Source: Thamnaconus septentrionalis
Lineage: Eukaryota; Chordata; Actinopteri; Tetraodontiformes; Monacanthidae
DNA length: 64,000 nucleotides
NCBI GenBank assembly: GCA_009823395.1
Contig: CM020514.1
Coordinates: forward strand, 9,114,966 to 9,178,965
Reading direction: 5' to 3'
Shown here: piece after piece, positions 22,833 through 34,990 of the stretch
How positions within the stretch are numbered: position 1 is the first letter of the stretch
Layout: each line of letters begins with the position of its first letter
Made by a program: the position numbers and the translations under genes
Notes under the pieces: model-generated
What the model was told of the DNA's origin: nothing
The model's input: the letters and a program-made list of their open reading frames with translations, nothing else
The model's database searches: none

Positions 22833-24810
22833 GATTTATTTTTGTACAGCGGTGAATGGGAGAAAATGCTTTTTGGGCTGCATACGATTTTTGGTTGCAG
22901 TACCTCGAGTGGCCACTGGGGAAAACAACTGACGTGCCGTCATATTGGCAGTCTGGTATCCAGTTCTTATAATCTATCCGTGCTTCTGACACACGGTCCG
23001 GCGCCCAGGGGGGACGGAGACGAGCCAGCTGCCGTATTTTTCTACGCGACTGGCAGGCCCAGGGGTAATGAATGGGAAACTGGGGCTGGAATCCCCACGG
23101 GACCCTTCCAGAGCCCTCACTCCACCAACAAAAATAAATAAATAAATATATAAAAAGGAGAAATCGCCAGCGTCGGACAATTTGTTTGCTCTGGATGAAC
23201 GCTCGTTGTTTGTATTCGCAATCTGGAGTCTCTCTGGGCAACTTTTCCCTACTGGAATAATCCAGTAAACAAAAACCTTGGAGGGGGAAGACAAATCCCA
23301 AGCTACAAAAAAAACAACAATCCAATTGGTTTCTAAATCAGGGGTGCGTGCATGCAAACTATACTGATGAAATTACATCCCTGAGATGATGCCCCCTAAT
23401 TAAAAATCGTTACCGACGCTGATTGAAAGCGACCCCACCTGACTCCTCCTGCCTTTCCGAGCTGCGTCACACGTCTCCTTTGCAGCTTGTCCAGGGCCCC
23501 GCCGCTAAAGTGCCTCGCTAAGCAAAGAGGGAAGGCGGGGCTTATTAGAGCTGCTCGGCTTGTTAACTTGCTAATGCAGCTGGTGTTTGCTCTGGGTCAT
23601 CGTGAAAACATCACTTAGTCCCATTTGTCTCCAAACCCAATTTCATGCTCTCCTGAGCTGATACTTTATGTCCTCGGGAGGAGACATCGAGCCCGTTCCG
23701 AGCGACGTGGCGCGTCCGTGTGTCACGCACGCCGTTGGAGGGTCGGGTGCAGCGGGGACGCAGGGACGACAAAAAAATAACACCCACACTTTCCTTTTTT
23801 TTGGAAAATCTTTTTGGATCCTCATCAGTCGCGGCCGTGTTTGAAGGCCCCGTTGACTGGCTGTAGTTGGGCAACCGGATAACAGGTTGGAATTCAAGTG
23901 AAGGTCAACGTAGACTTGTTCCAGCCACATTTTACGACCTCCGCCTTTCCCCTGCGCAACATTAGCAGTTTAATCCGGCTCATTTCTCCCTTAAGGTCCC
24001 GGCGAGATGGATTCGACGGGCGAATCGCCCGAATCTCTAAATTGTTTATACGCACGACGTACAAATTACGATACATATATATTGATGGATTGATGCATTT
24101 CTTGCCCTCAACTCAGATAAAGATTTTTTTTAAACCACACCGTATTTCACGCTGGCTGCGTGATTTGCCCCGTAAGTGACCCATTCATCATCCGGGGGAC
24201 GTGATTGGTCCGCCGTGACGCTCACGTGGCCGCGAAACCCATTTTCACCGCATTAAGTCTTTAACGTCCCCCTCCTATCGTTGCCATGGCTGACACGGAC
24301 GCGTCGCTCCAGATACTGGGACCCTCTCCGGGTTTCCATCACGAGTGAGATATTTCTGACAGTTGACGAGCTCGTGGGCTGTCTGACGATCGGCCGACCG
24401 GAACGACACCCAGCTGCAGATCTTATTCCCTCGGCTCCGTCTGAATCATCTCAGAGAATAATCCCCTCACTCGTTTTTTTTTTGTAGTAATTAACAACGC
24501 TCCCAACCCTGACGTTTTTTTTTTCTTTCTTTCTGATAAACAACCGTTTCTCATTTTAATGCGAGTCACTCGAGGATGACGGAGCGAGCGCGTTCCTCTA
24601 AACCGCTGATGGTTTTTCCAAGTCCTTTGGCTCTTTACAGATTCATGTGAATCACCAGCTATTTTGAGATTTCTCATCTCCCGTGGAAATAAATTACATT
24701 TGTGACAAAGGCTAAAATTTATCAAGCCTCTATTTTGAAAAAAAAAAATACTAAACAAAAAAAAAGTTTTTGAAGAAAGACAACTTTTGGCCAAATTGGA
24801 TGAGAAATGG

Positions 24811-24940
24811 GGGCGACACGCTAGCGCAGTGGTTACAGCAAGAAGGTTGTAGGTTCAATTCCTGGGGCCTTTCTGTGTGGAGTTTGCATGTTCTCCCTGT
24901 GTCTGTTTGGGTTCTCTCCGAGTTCCCCCGCTTGTCCTGT
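24811..24940 (+). repeat. Truncated copy of the SINE-type repeat
   Basis: It contains GCGACACGCTAGCGCAGTGG, then CAAGAAGGTTGTAGGTTC and CCTTTCTGTGTGGAGTTTGC, matching the 5' half of the element at 22493-22832. It lacks the 3' half and a short piece after the A-box region. Confidence 0.65.
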
Positions 24941-26005
24941 GAGACACAACATTTTGCGATAAATCTGCATTTCGATGTTGCTTGCTGTCAAGAATGATTG
25001 CTATATTTTTCTCTTTGATTACTTATAAAACATATTCCATCTCCTCGACTGTCCAAGCATAACACTCCATTATCACTTGAAGTGAACTGGTCACATGACC
25101 CCGTACGTGACGTGACGTGTAAATGCGAAAAAAGTGTTTCCATGACACTTTTGCAATGTACCTCTTTATCGATACGTCCGAAAAACCACGTCATGAGAGT
25201 GGAGAAACCTTTCAGTGATATTTGAGAGGTTTTTCGAAGTTTAGGTGTTTCCATTGCCAGGTTTTTATTGCAATATTTAGGTTGTGCGCAATTTTAGGGG
25301 TAATGGAAATGCAGCGAATGAGATCACATCATAACCCAACATTTTGTCAGACCCAGGCCTGCCATCGGTGGGGTATAAATTCCATTTGTGATGTCACAAA
25401 GGGCTAATGTTTTGATACTTGTTTTAGCATACTGGTTCTAAAATTTGTATCAAAAGACAATATTACAACTTTATTGTAAACTTTAAACTCAACTAAACGG
25501 TTTGTCTTCTTGCGCCGAGTCGCTTAAAACCGACGTGTGATCTCGTCTGACTCAGCAACTTTTGCAGCATCTTTTTCCTCTCGCGGACATCAGTCTGTCT
25601 GTGCCCTTTGGTAATCCCCCTCCAGCCGGCGTGATTTACTGGCCGAGGAGTGGCAGCTGCTGCTGGCTTCCTCCCTGGAGATAAATTTAACTCTGATGAT
25701 TTCAGCTGGTCGGGGGTTTTGTTTTCTTGGGCGGGGTGTTTTTTGTTTTTCTTTCCATGCTGCCATTGCACCTCTGTCACCACCGATGCTGCTGTCTGCT
25801 GATCCTCCAGCTGGAACACAGCTGGTGCAGTCGGCGCTGCGTTTCCTCCCTAAAAAAACACCACCCTCGGTCTTCCTGACAAACTGGAGCTCCGCTCTAA
25901 TAAGTAATCAATAACGCTAATATGCCGTCCCATCTGTCTTCATCCTGCATGCACAATGTCTTGCGGCGGGTCAATGGCTGCCCGGGCAGGTCGGAAATGA
26001 TCAGG

Positions 26006-26030
26006 TGCTGCTGCTGCTGCTGCTGCTGCT
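26006..26030. repeat. (TGC)8 trinucleotide repeat
   Basis: About eight uninterrupted TGC units in the gene desert; not in any recognised exon. Confidence 0.9.
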
Positions 26031-27612
26031 AGGAGGCAAACAGGAAGTCCTGCTGCCATCCTCGTCTTCTATCTCTGAAGACATAAGCTCCAGCAAAGCT
26101 GGGATGTGAACGCGCGTGTGCATCTGCTGTCAGGCACGAGGGCGAAAGCGACACACTGCCACCCACAAAACAACAAAAGTGTCGACAAGTGTCGTCCTTT
26201 TTTCAGAAAAATGAAGTCTGTTTGTCATTAAAACGAACAAATTTCTCTCCGGTCTGGCCGTGCTGATGGAAAACTGCTGCCCTCATGCTTTTGTTTGCAC
26301 ACTGAAGTGTTGATTGCGTTCCTCATTTGCCAGCGATATGTCATTAAGCTGTTGCATAATGCCTTTTATGTAATCGCTCTTGTTTCCTAATACGCACAGA
26401 GAAGGGGGGAAAGGAGGAGGAGGAGAGTCAAGCTGATGGCCGAGTACCAGTCAGCTCCAATAATATCAATAATTTAAAGCAGCGCAAATGTGCTGTCCTA
26501 ATCCAATGTAAAGACCGCCTGCAGAACACTTGACCGCAGCCACTGCAGGATTTGTCCCCGCATGACGCAGGTTGTCTACTGATTTTTAAATGAGATGCTT
26601 AGAAAGAAATGCAGTGACCTCCTCAAGGCGGAACCTGTTCGCTCACTATCAAGCAACATGTTGATTAGAAAAATAACATGACTTTTTTTTAGATTGCAGC
26701 AATAAGGAAGTACGCTCACAGAAAAATATGACTGGCTATAAAAACAATGGCAGTTTGAATGGAAAAATGTAAAAACGTCAATGTTGTAATTGAAGAGATG
26801 GAAAGAAGGAAATGAAACAATGGTGGTGCGCACAACGCACTGAAACTATTGTTCTAGGAAACAGAGACCGGTAATGATTACCCTCTAACTCAGTTTAGTT
26901 TATCAGCAATTAAAGCAGGCATTAATTGTCGGACGAAAACCTCAAAGCGCTCGAGTGGGAATTATTTCCATCAGAGGCGGATATTATTTTAAGTTGAGCA
27001 AACAACCGTCTCGTCTGGTGTCAAAATGTGGCAAAGGCGGTTTGAGGGCTAGAGATTCAATAGACACTGACTCAGGATCCTCTCAGTCCAGGCTAAACCC
27101 CTCATTTGTGTTTCATTAATATCCTCGGCTGACTTGAAAAACCCATTGAGCACATCTGTTATCAATGCCAATGTCAAATGCATTTACTTGACAAATAAAA
27201 TGTCTTGAGTCTGTGGTCAAATTCCCACATGCATGTTTCTAGAATTTGCAGGGAGCGTAATGCAATACATGCATTAGAGCCTTTTCCTGTTGCCATGAGG
27301 GGAAAATGTACCTCTTCTTCAAAATCTGTTAAAAAAAAAAAAAAAAAAATGTGTTTGTGCAGAAACTCTTGCCACATATTTAAAGTTTGAAGTCAGTTAG
27401 TCTGAGTTTGACTGAGAAACAATCACTTCCTGTTTTTACCACACGCTTTTACCGGTGATAAAAATCTGAACTAGCTATGATCTATATCAAATTTTCTTTT
27501 TTGCATGTAAAAATCTTCATCTTGAAAGTTAAAAGAACGTGTTGCTTTTTCTTTGGTTTTTCAAATCTAATCAATAGTTCATTTATTCATTCACGACGAC
27601 CAACCTCATAAA

Positions 27613-28036
27613 CAGTGTTGTTGGGATTACTCCATAGAAGTAATCCAACTACTGATTATTGATTACTCCTAAAAAATAAAAATAAAAGTAATCTAATTAC
27701 TTCTTTGACTACTTTGTTTCATAAGTAATCAATTACTAATTACTACTTACTTTAGTTGAAAAAAAGATCAATGACGTTGCATGCACGGCTGCAACAACAA
27801 TCTGCAACATCGTTGCTTTTGGTTGTTTTTCTAAATTTCAGACATTTTGTGGGGAATAAGACATTTTTATCTAGCAAAATATTTTGGAAAAGTAATGGAA
27901 TCGTTAATAAAGTAATTGGTATATTTGGTATAGTTACCAGTTTTGCCACAGTAATCCTGTTACATCGCTCCATTACTCAAGAAGTAGTTTAATTACAGTA
28001 GTGGATTACTTTGTAATAGATTACTCATCAACACTG
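27613..28036. mobile_element. hAT element related to the MITE at 9069-9254
   Basis: Its ends are CAGTGTTG and CAACACTG. The left end (GGGATTACTCCATAGAAGTA) matches the reverse complement of the right end of 9069-9254, and its right end matches that element's left end, so the two sit in opposite orientation. Flanks CTCATAAA (27605-27612) and CTCATTAA (28037-28044) agree at 7 of 8 bases, consistent with an aged 8-bp target duplication. At 424 bp it holds an extra internal segment but no transposase. Confidence 0.75.
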
Positions 28037-30198
28037 CTCATTAATGTCGTAAGAAAACATAGCTCGCCAAAAAATCTGTGTCTACGTACATACGTGAGTC
28101 AGACGTGAGTCGCTCGCGAAGCCGACAGATGCGACTATGACAGAGTGTCGGAAGTAAAAGGCCAGACAGTCATTTGCATATTCAAAAGCCTAACCCTAAC
28201 CCTAACACAACGACCCACCGTCCCGTGCCGCTGATCAATGGGCCAAACTATAAATAACTTAATAAGTACATCTGTTCCCTCCGCCCCGGTGGGTCGATAT
28301 CCAGCGTCACGTCTAAGCCCTCACCCATTTCCCCTGGACGCCCCCCCCTGCCGGGGCCCTTCTCTGAGTGCGACTGCCTCCGCTCTGAATAATTTACGCG
28401 GCTCCCAGCGGGAGCTTTTCACCGGGGGGGGGCCGTGTCCTCGGCGAGACATAAAGCTAGGGAAAGATCCTAGCAAGGGTGGGGCCACAGCTGCCAAAGT
28501 GACCGATGACCCACGATGGCGTCTCGACTTATCGACGTTATCATATCGCCACATAATTCGTTGATGTAACTCATCTGAAAAAACAGCAGCCACTGGCTTT
28601 AAGCAGAGAAGCAAGAAGTCAAGGGAAGCAGTTCCGCTGCTGTGACTCATTGATTCAAAACCTAATGATTTGTTACTTATTAAAATTAAGCTCTGTTGGT
28701 CCACCTGGAGCCAATTATCGCAGGCAGACAAAAAAGACTTTCTGAGGACAGCCGGTTTCGATCAAGTCCATTCCCAAAAGTAAAAGAGTATCTGGATTTA
28801 TTTACTCACCCCCTCACAGTTCCCTGAATAAATTATAACGCTGTTTGCTTTTTTTATTCGGCATATATTAATAGTGTCTGGGCAGACATTTTAGCATTCA
28901 TCTATTCCCTCTTTCTTTGGCATAGCAAAAGTGATTGGGACTGGGACTGCTGCCCTCATCTAGAAACCAGCGTGAAAGTGCGCAGAGCAACAGTCAGTCG
29001 GCAGTCAGTCGGCTGACACAAAAAAGGTTTCGCCAACGAGCCCCCGGAATATTCCGTGTCTCCGACCTGTCAGAGAACTCCTGGAAAAATGAGAAAAGTC
29101 CATCCTTGGCTTCCTCTGCCGGATCCACCATTCAGTAAATGTGTGCTACCCTTCTTGATGTCACAAAAGACACAGCAGGTGTTTTTCATTAGCCTTCCAG
29201 ACTCCCAGCCAGGTGTTGGCTCCACCCCCTGAGACCACCTTCAACAAATCATCGGTTTTAGCTGGAAGCCACAACTGAACCTTTCTGCAGGATTTTTTTT
29301 TTAACGTTTATGGTTTTTAAGTGTCACGTGACCTTTGCGTTTCCACAAATGACGTGCGCGATCCATATGTCACCCGTCAGTGTGGTCTTTGCAGCCCTGC
29401 CAGGCGACTGTTGCCACCCCTTCGAATACCCCAGCCCGGCCATCAACGTGATCTGTGTGCAACAGCAGGGGGGCGATCATTAATAGACGGTAAAGGTCTT
29501 CCACAGGTCACCTGGAGCTTGCGCCACCCAAGATAATAATCTCAGCGAGCTATAGGTTCAGCACAAAACGGCACATTAATAAGGAAAAAGTGGCCATCAA
29601 TAAGTTAGGTAGTTTAACACGGCCCCTGGCACGGTGATGACGTGGGAAATCTAATCTGGCACCGCTTCCCCCACTGCTTTTAAATCTTTCACTTCCCACC
29701 GCCTCATTTATAATCCAGCCTTTGAATCCGATCCAAATGAAGGCAGCCACATCACACTGGTGGAGCTAAACTCATCAACATTTTCCTCAAAGGTGCGACT
29801 CTCTGTGCGCTGCACCGTTCTGTGTTGTGAGGCAGGAATTCACGTTCAGGCTGCTGGCAAAACGCATTTGGTGCCTTTTTTTAATGCTTTCTTTCCCCGG
29901 TGCCTTTCCTCAGGCTGTCAGGCGAGAAGAAGTCTTTTATTAAACACGAGACCACCCTCAGTCAGGAGACGTGACTGAGGGGTGTCACGGCTCAAAATCT
30001 GAAATCCATCTAATCTGAGGCCCAGTCTGAAGCCTGTGAGTCTCAAGTATCGAGGAACCGGTTATTGATCGTGACAGTGTGCGAGCTCGAAGCTGCAAGC
30101 TGCTACACCTCGGCCCCTGAGCTGGAAACTAAATATGTGCTGGGTATTATTGCAGAATTATCCTCACGGCAGCCACAACCTACAAATGTAGGAATTCT

Positions 30199-30545
30199 GA
30201 TACATACATACAGACATACATACATACATACATACATACATACGTATATATATGCATATACATATAAATATATATGTATATATATACATATACACATGCA
30301 TATATATGTATGTGTATATGTATATATACACATACATATATATATATATATGTGTATGTGTATATATACATATGTACATATACACATATATATACATATA
30401 TGTATATGCATATGTATATATGTACATATACTTATGCACACATATATAAATATATACATATATGTATATGCATATATTCATATACATACATGTATGTGCA
30501 TATATGCATATGCATATATATAAAATATATATATTTTATTACATG
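30199..30545. repeat. ATAC/AT-rich compound microsatellite
   Basis: It starts as a clean (CATA)n run to about 30243, then degenerates into mixed TATA, TACA and TGTA units. Open frames across it are purely low-complexity Tyr/Ile/Met strings and are not genes. Confidence 0.9.
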
Positions 30546-33500
30546 CATATTCAAATCACAAATCATATACATATATATGTAATTTCTTATGAATCAAAGA
30601 TTTTTGTTCCATAAATACATAAAACAGACCAATACAGTCTATAGCCCCTGCTCATACGACTTCACTGCTGCATTTATCTCAGCCAGTGAATTGACATAAT
30701 TAAAGTTACGGACACAAGACAGCTCTGAGTTGTGAACCAAGGAGATGGAAATGTAAGCTCTCATGCCTCTCTAAGCAGTAAAAGGCAATCATGCTGTCCA
30801 AATGCTTATTTCAAATGGCTGTTTACTGCTACGATGCTTGGTTTCGTTTTGTTCTTTTTCTGGCATCGAAATAAATGCTTCTTGCCAGGACACGAGGCCT
30901 GAGCTTTGCCTCCAGGTTGAGCCTGGGCATCGCCAGAACATCTGACGTGAAACCTTGAGTGAAACAGAAACTTGCCTCTTTCCGCGTTGAGCCCTCCCAG
31001 ATTCCCTTTTTCCAAGAGTCTTTATGATAACAACAAGACTGAGATTTCCAACCCTCCCTCCTTCACTCGGCATGCACGAAAATTAAAAGCTATTTGCCGC
31101 CCCAAATTTTTTTTTGACCCACTTATCTAATCAAGCCTTAACCTGTAAACAAGAAGCATGAGCGCACATCTGTCAGAGGAGATGCCAGCAGATGTCGGCT
31201 CTCCGCTCTTTGCTAAAGCGGCCTTGTTCAGAGCTCTCCTCCTCCTCCCTCCTCCTCTTCCTCCTCCTCCCCCATCATCGGCTGTCTGAGGCTGTTCCAG
31301 AACACTGGCAACCAACAGTCATCGCTTTGATCCGACCGCAGGTTCTCCGTTCACGGCTCTAGGTTGGGTTCCGCCTCCCTCCCTGTTATTGATAATCATC
31401 TGGCTGTCACTTTGATTGAGTTGTCATTTTTCTCGTTTAATATAAGTACAAGGGAAAAAACAGCAGACGTTCGACGTTCTGCCTCCCCGTCCGCTCGTAT
31501 TGATTTAGCGTGCGTTAGATAATATCTGGAGGAGCCTCCATCATCTCCTCGGGTCTTTCTTCCCTCTGCCACAAATAGAGGCTTGTCAGACGGCCAGGGT
31601 GCAGATGAGCAATGCAGCAAAGCGGGGCGGATGAAATTACCTGCATGATGGGAAGCATGTGGCGATTTCGCTCCACCGGCACCTGATTGTCTCCAATGAC
31701 GGATAGACACTTTTATCCTCTTTTATCTGAACGCCACAGCTGCTTCGCCAGTTGCGTCGGCCCGTGAGAGTTGCCGTTTTTATTTTGCAGCTCGGGGATG
31801 TGGGGGGGGGGACTGGAAGCTGATAAGACAGAGATAATCCTAAGTGGTTCCCTCTCTGGCACACTTCTGCCGTGTGTTAAATTTCAAGTACAAGGTAGAA
31901 TAAATGAGATTAAACAGGAGCGGAACATTAAACTTTACGTGCGCGGCATCGCCGGAAGGAACGGCGACAACAACCTGGTTCCGTTTGATGCAAATACATC
32001 GTTTTCAGCGGCCAAAACGCAACGAAAGCTTTTATTATCGTCGGCCGCAACAGTCTTTCCGTGGAGCAGCTCTTCTAACACTCTGGCAGAGGGTGACTGC
32101 ATCTCTGCTTTGCTCAAGACTGGAAAAATTCAGCTGACTGGCCTCTAAAGGGCATAAAAACTGTTGAAGAGAGCCAAACGCTCGTTACAGGTCGCAGAGG
32201 AAGTGCATGGAGCCGGTTTGTTTTGGTCGCCACAAGTACAGAATTTCCACAACAAAGTAGTGTCCCACGAACAAAATGCTGGCTCTTTAATGATCATAAT
32301 TGCCTTAAAGTAATAGCTCTCACCCTCAGGTGAACACTTCACACTGTAGAACAATGGCCTACGGGTCATACTTGGTTGCGATTGTTGTGTTTCTCGACAA
32401 ACATGAAAATAAGATGTTCAGTCGACTAAGCTCAGCTCAACTCTCTTCCCCTCTCACCATAATAAGAACTTAATCACATTTAATATGCACTTAGAAATAT
32501 TTACTATTGCACCACAAATTGAACTCGAATCTTATGCACCTCGGCAAACACAAAGACTGGACATGACAATGAGATTGTAAATCAGGGCCAAAAAGCCAAT
32601 TCATGTGCATTTATTATGTCTGTAACAATACAGTCTCTGTGTATTACGTTGGACATCCTGGCCCACCTCAATGGTAGAACCAAGTGAGAGCGCTTCAGAT
32701 TGGAGCTTTTCAAAACAGGTGTGCAAAATGCAGCAAAAACTTTTCCTGCCCTAAAAGCTCTTCTGGAGTCTATTTGTTGGAAAACATTTTTGCAGCGTAC
32801 AACGCTGTGAGCCGAACAACTGAAAGGGGATTATAGCTGAGCCACTGCGGGCCAAACTTACACAAATGAGTTTTGCAATTGAGGGTCGCAAGCTATCCTC
32901 ATTTGTTCTGATGGCAGCAGGAATAAAGAGTAAACCTGGTGGCACTTTTAAATGAACTAATTAACTTGCGTAACAAGCAGGCGCTGTTTGTATTACGGCC
33001 ATAAAAGCCCATTTTCAGACAACATGTTTAGCCGAGCGAGAGGAGATTCCTCGGATCTGGGTTCGTACCGGTTGTGGTTCACTGTAGGGGTTTTTTAATT
33101 GTGCAAATCCAGTGGAAAACCGAGTGGACATCCTTCCGAATGGTTTCAGGGGGATCAATGAACTATGGATAGTTTACTTTGCCTTAACTGGATTGTGCGT
33201 AAACTGTTAATTACAGCAGTGGTAGCGGATGAAGGGGAGGCTGCACAGGAAAACTGAGCTGCTGAGGTTCTTGTCCATGTCTGTAATTTGAATTACTGGG
33301 GTTGTGTATTACATAGCTTCTAGGCAGACTTAATTTTATCCAGACTGTTGTTGAAAGCACAATTTGGCGAAGATTTTTATTCCCCCTCCCCCTTGTGCTT
33401 AGCTGAGGCTTAGCTGAGGCTGAGTTTTTGACTTATTTTCAACTTTTGCCCCTTTTTTTCAGTCATTATCTTTGCCGCTGGATCCTGTCATTGTGCCTCC

Positions 33501-33984
33501 TTAAACACCAAAAGGGAGCTCTGGTTGGGAAAAACCGAGCCAGATGCGGGAAACCTGAAACCAGAGCAAAGGCTCTGACTAACCGAATCTGGAGAACGGC
33601 GACCGCATTCGTGCAGACGTGGTGCCGTCATTACAGACTGGAGCTGACCTCACGGGCTGACTCAGAAATCTGAAAAGCCTCCCGGATTGGGTCAGACAGG
33701 AGGCACCTCTCAGTATTCTGCATTATGGCATATGTATCACTGTAGCGGGGAAGACTTTACGGCCCAAATACACTCGGATTCTAAAATGAGACGATAATGA
33801 GAAGGAAAAACAAACAATAAAGTTGGGAGCAAAAGTTTGAAAAAAGCTGTACACAAAGAAAGAGAAGAACAGAGAGTTGTTGCACGTTAACTCTTTTCTT
33901 GATCTTTTACCTTTTATTAATCCACGTTAGGTACTGAGATGTAAACTTTACTTGTTAAAAAATAATTGCATATAGTCTTTCAGA

Positions 33985-34322
33985 CAGTGGTTCTCAACTG
34001 GTGGAGTCTCAGGACCCACATTTTTTTTCCTCATCATGAAGTCGCGACCGAAATTTAATTCACAGCGCTCAAATCTATTCCACAAAAATAAAAACACTGG
34101 CCCACTTTCTATTATGTCTAGCAAATTAATTATTGAAATTGTTTAATTGAATTGGGTGTCCTGCAAAATGGCTGCCTAAAATTTTCTCTCTAAACATATA
34201 TATATATCTTAAAATCCATTTAAAAAGGGAGGCGGGCAGGGGTACCATGAAGCTGCGACCCAATCAACTCAACAGCTCCACGAATTAATTTTGGGTCACG
34301 ACCCACCAGTTGAGAAACGCTA
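33985..34322. mobile_element. hAT (Charlie-type) MITE with target-site duplication
   Basis: The left end is CAGTGGTTCTCAACTGGTGG and the right end, in reverse complement, is TAGCGTTTCTCAACTGGTGG, with GTCGCGACC / GGGTCACGACCC subterminal motifs. Flanks CTTTCAGA (33977-33984) and CTTTAAGA (34323-34330) agree at 7 of 8 bases. It is 338 bp long with no ORF. Confidence 0.8.
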
Positions 34323-34945
34323 CTTTAAGAGACATAAAAACAGGTACAGGTGTAATTTTTAAACCTGGCCGATGAAAGAGGTTGGGCTATTTAACTGCTG
34401 CATGAAGGAATCGGCAGCATCTCAGATCATGTGACCAGTTGGCCAGGTTCCTTCCTGATCCATCTGGATGCTGCTCGTCCAAACAGTTGACGCCCGTTTG
34501 AAGAAGATGAATGAGAAAGGAGAGGCGAGTGAATGAGAAGAGAAATCGTGCAATCAAGACGAGCTTTGGTCACATTGCAGCGGCACGGTGAGGCCATGTG
34601 TGAGCAGCGCCGGTGCCGCTGCTTAGTGGAGTCGCAGCTATTCCAGCAGCTGCTCCTCTGACAATGACGCTGGCTGCCCTCAAGGCTCCACGTGACGACT
34701 GGTTTCTCACACCCAGGATTTCTCCTCTGCGTTTTGGCCATTTTCCTCTGTCATGCACAGGCAAACACGTGAACGTGTTCCGCAGATGCCCCCTGAAGTG
34801 TAGAAATAATAAATAGTGCGACTAAAATAAAATAAAAGAGTTTTTACTTTAATTTCAAAATCTACGACGTGTAAATAATACGTATTATGCCGAATTGAAG
34901 GCTCCATTTCAGGTCTGTATTCTACATCTGCATACAACATAGCCT

Positions 34946-34990
34946 CAAAAATAGGATATTTAGCCCTCTGTTTACAGCCTCCTGCCAAAA
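34946..34990 (+). repeat. Dispersed fish repeat motif, copy 3
   Basis: It contains ATATTTAGCCCTCTGTTTAC followed by AGCCTCC, matching the copies in lmo7 introns. It lies in the gene desert. Confidence 0.4.

Noticed and set aside
22774..23325. 183-aa ORF on - in the gene desert
   Set aside because: Partly overlaps the SINE-type repeat; no domain recognised.
28191..28206. Telomere-like CCTAACCCTAACCCTAA
   Set aside because: Fewer than three units; too short to call an interstitial telomere array.
30065..30582. Tyr/Ile/Met-rich ORFs on both strands
   Set aside because: Translation of an ATAC/AT microsatellite.
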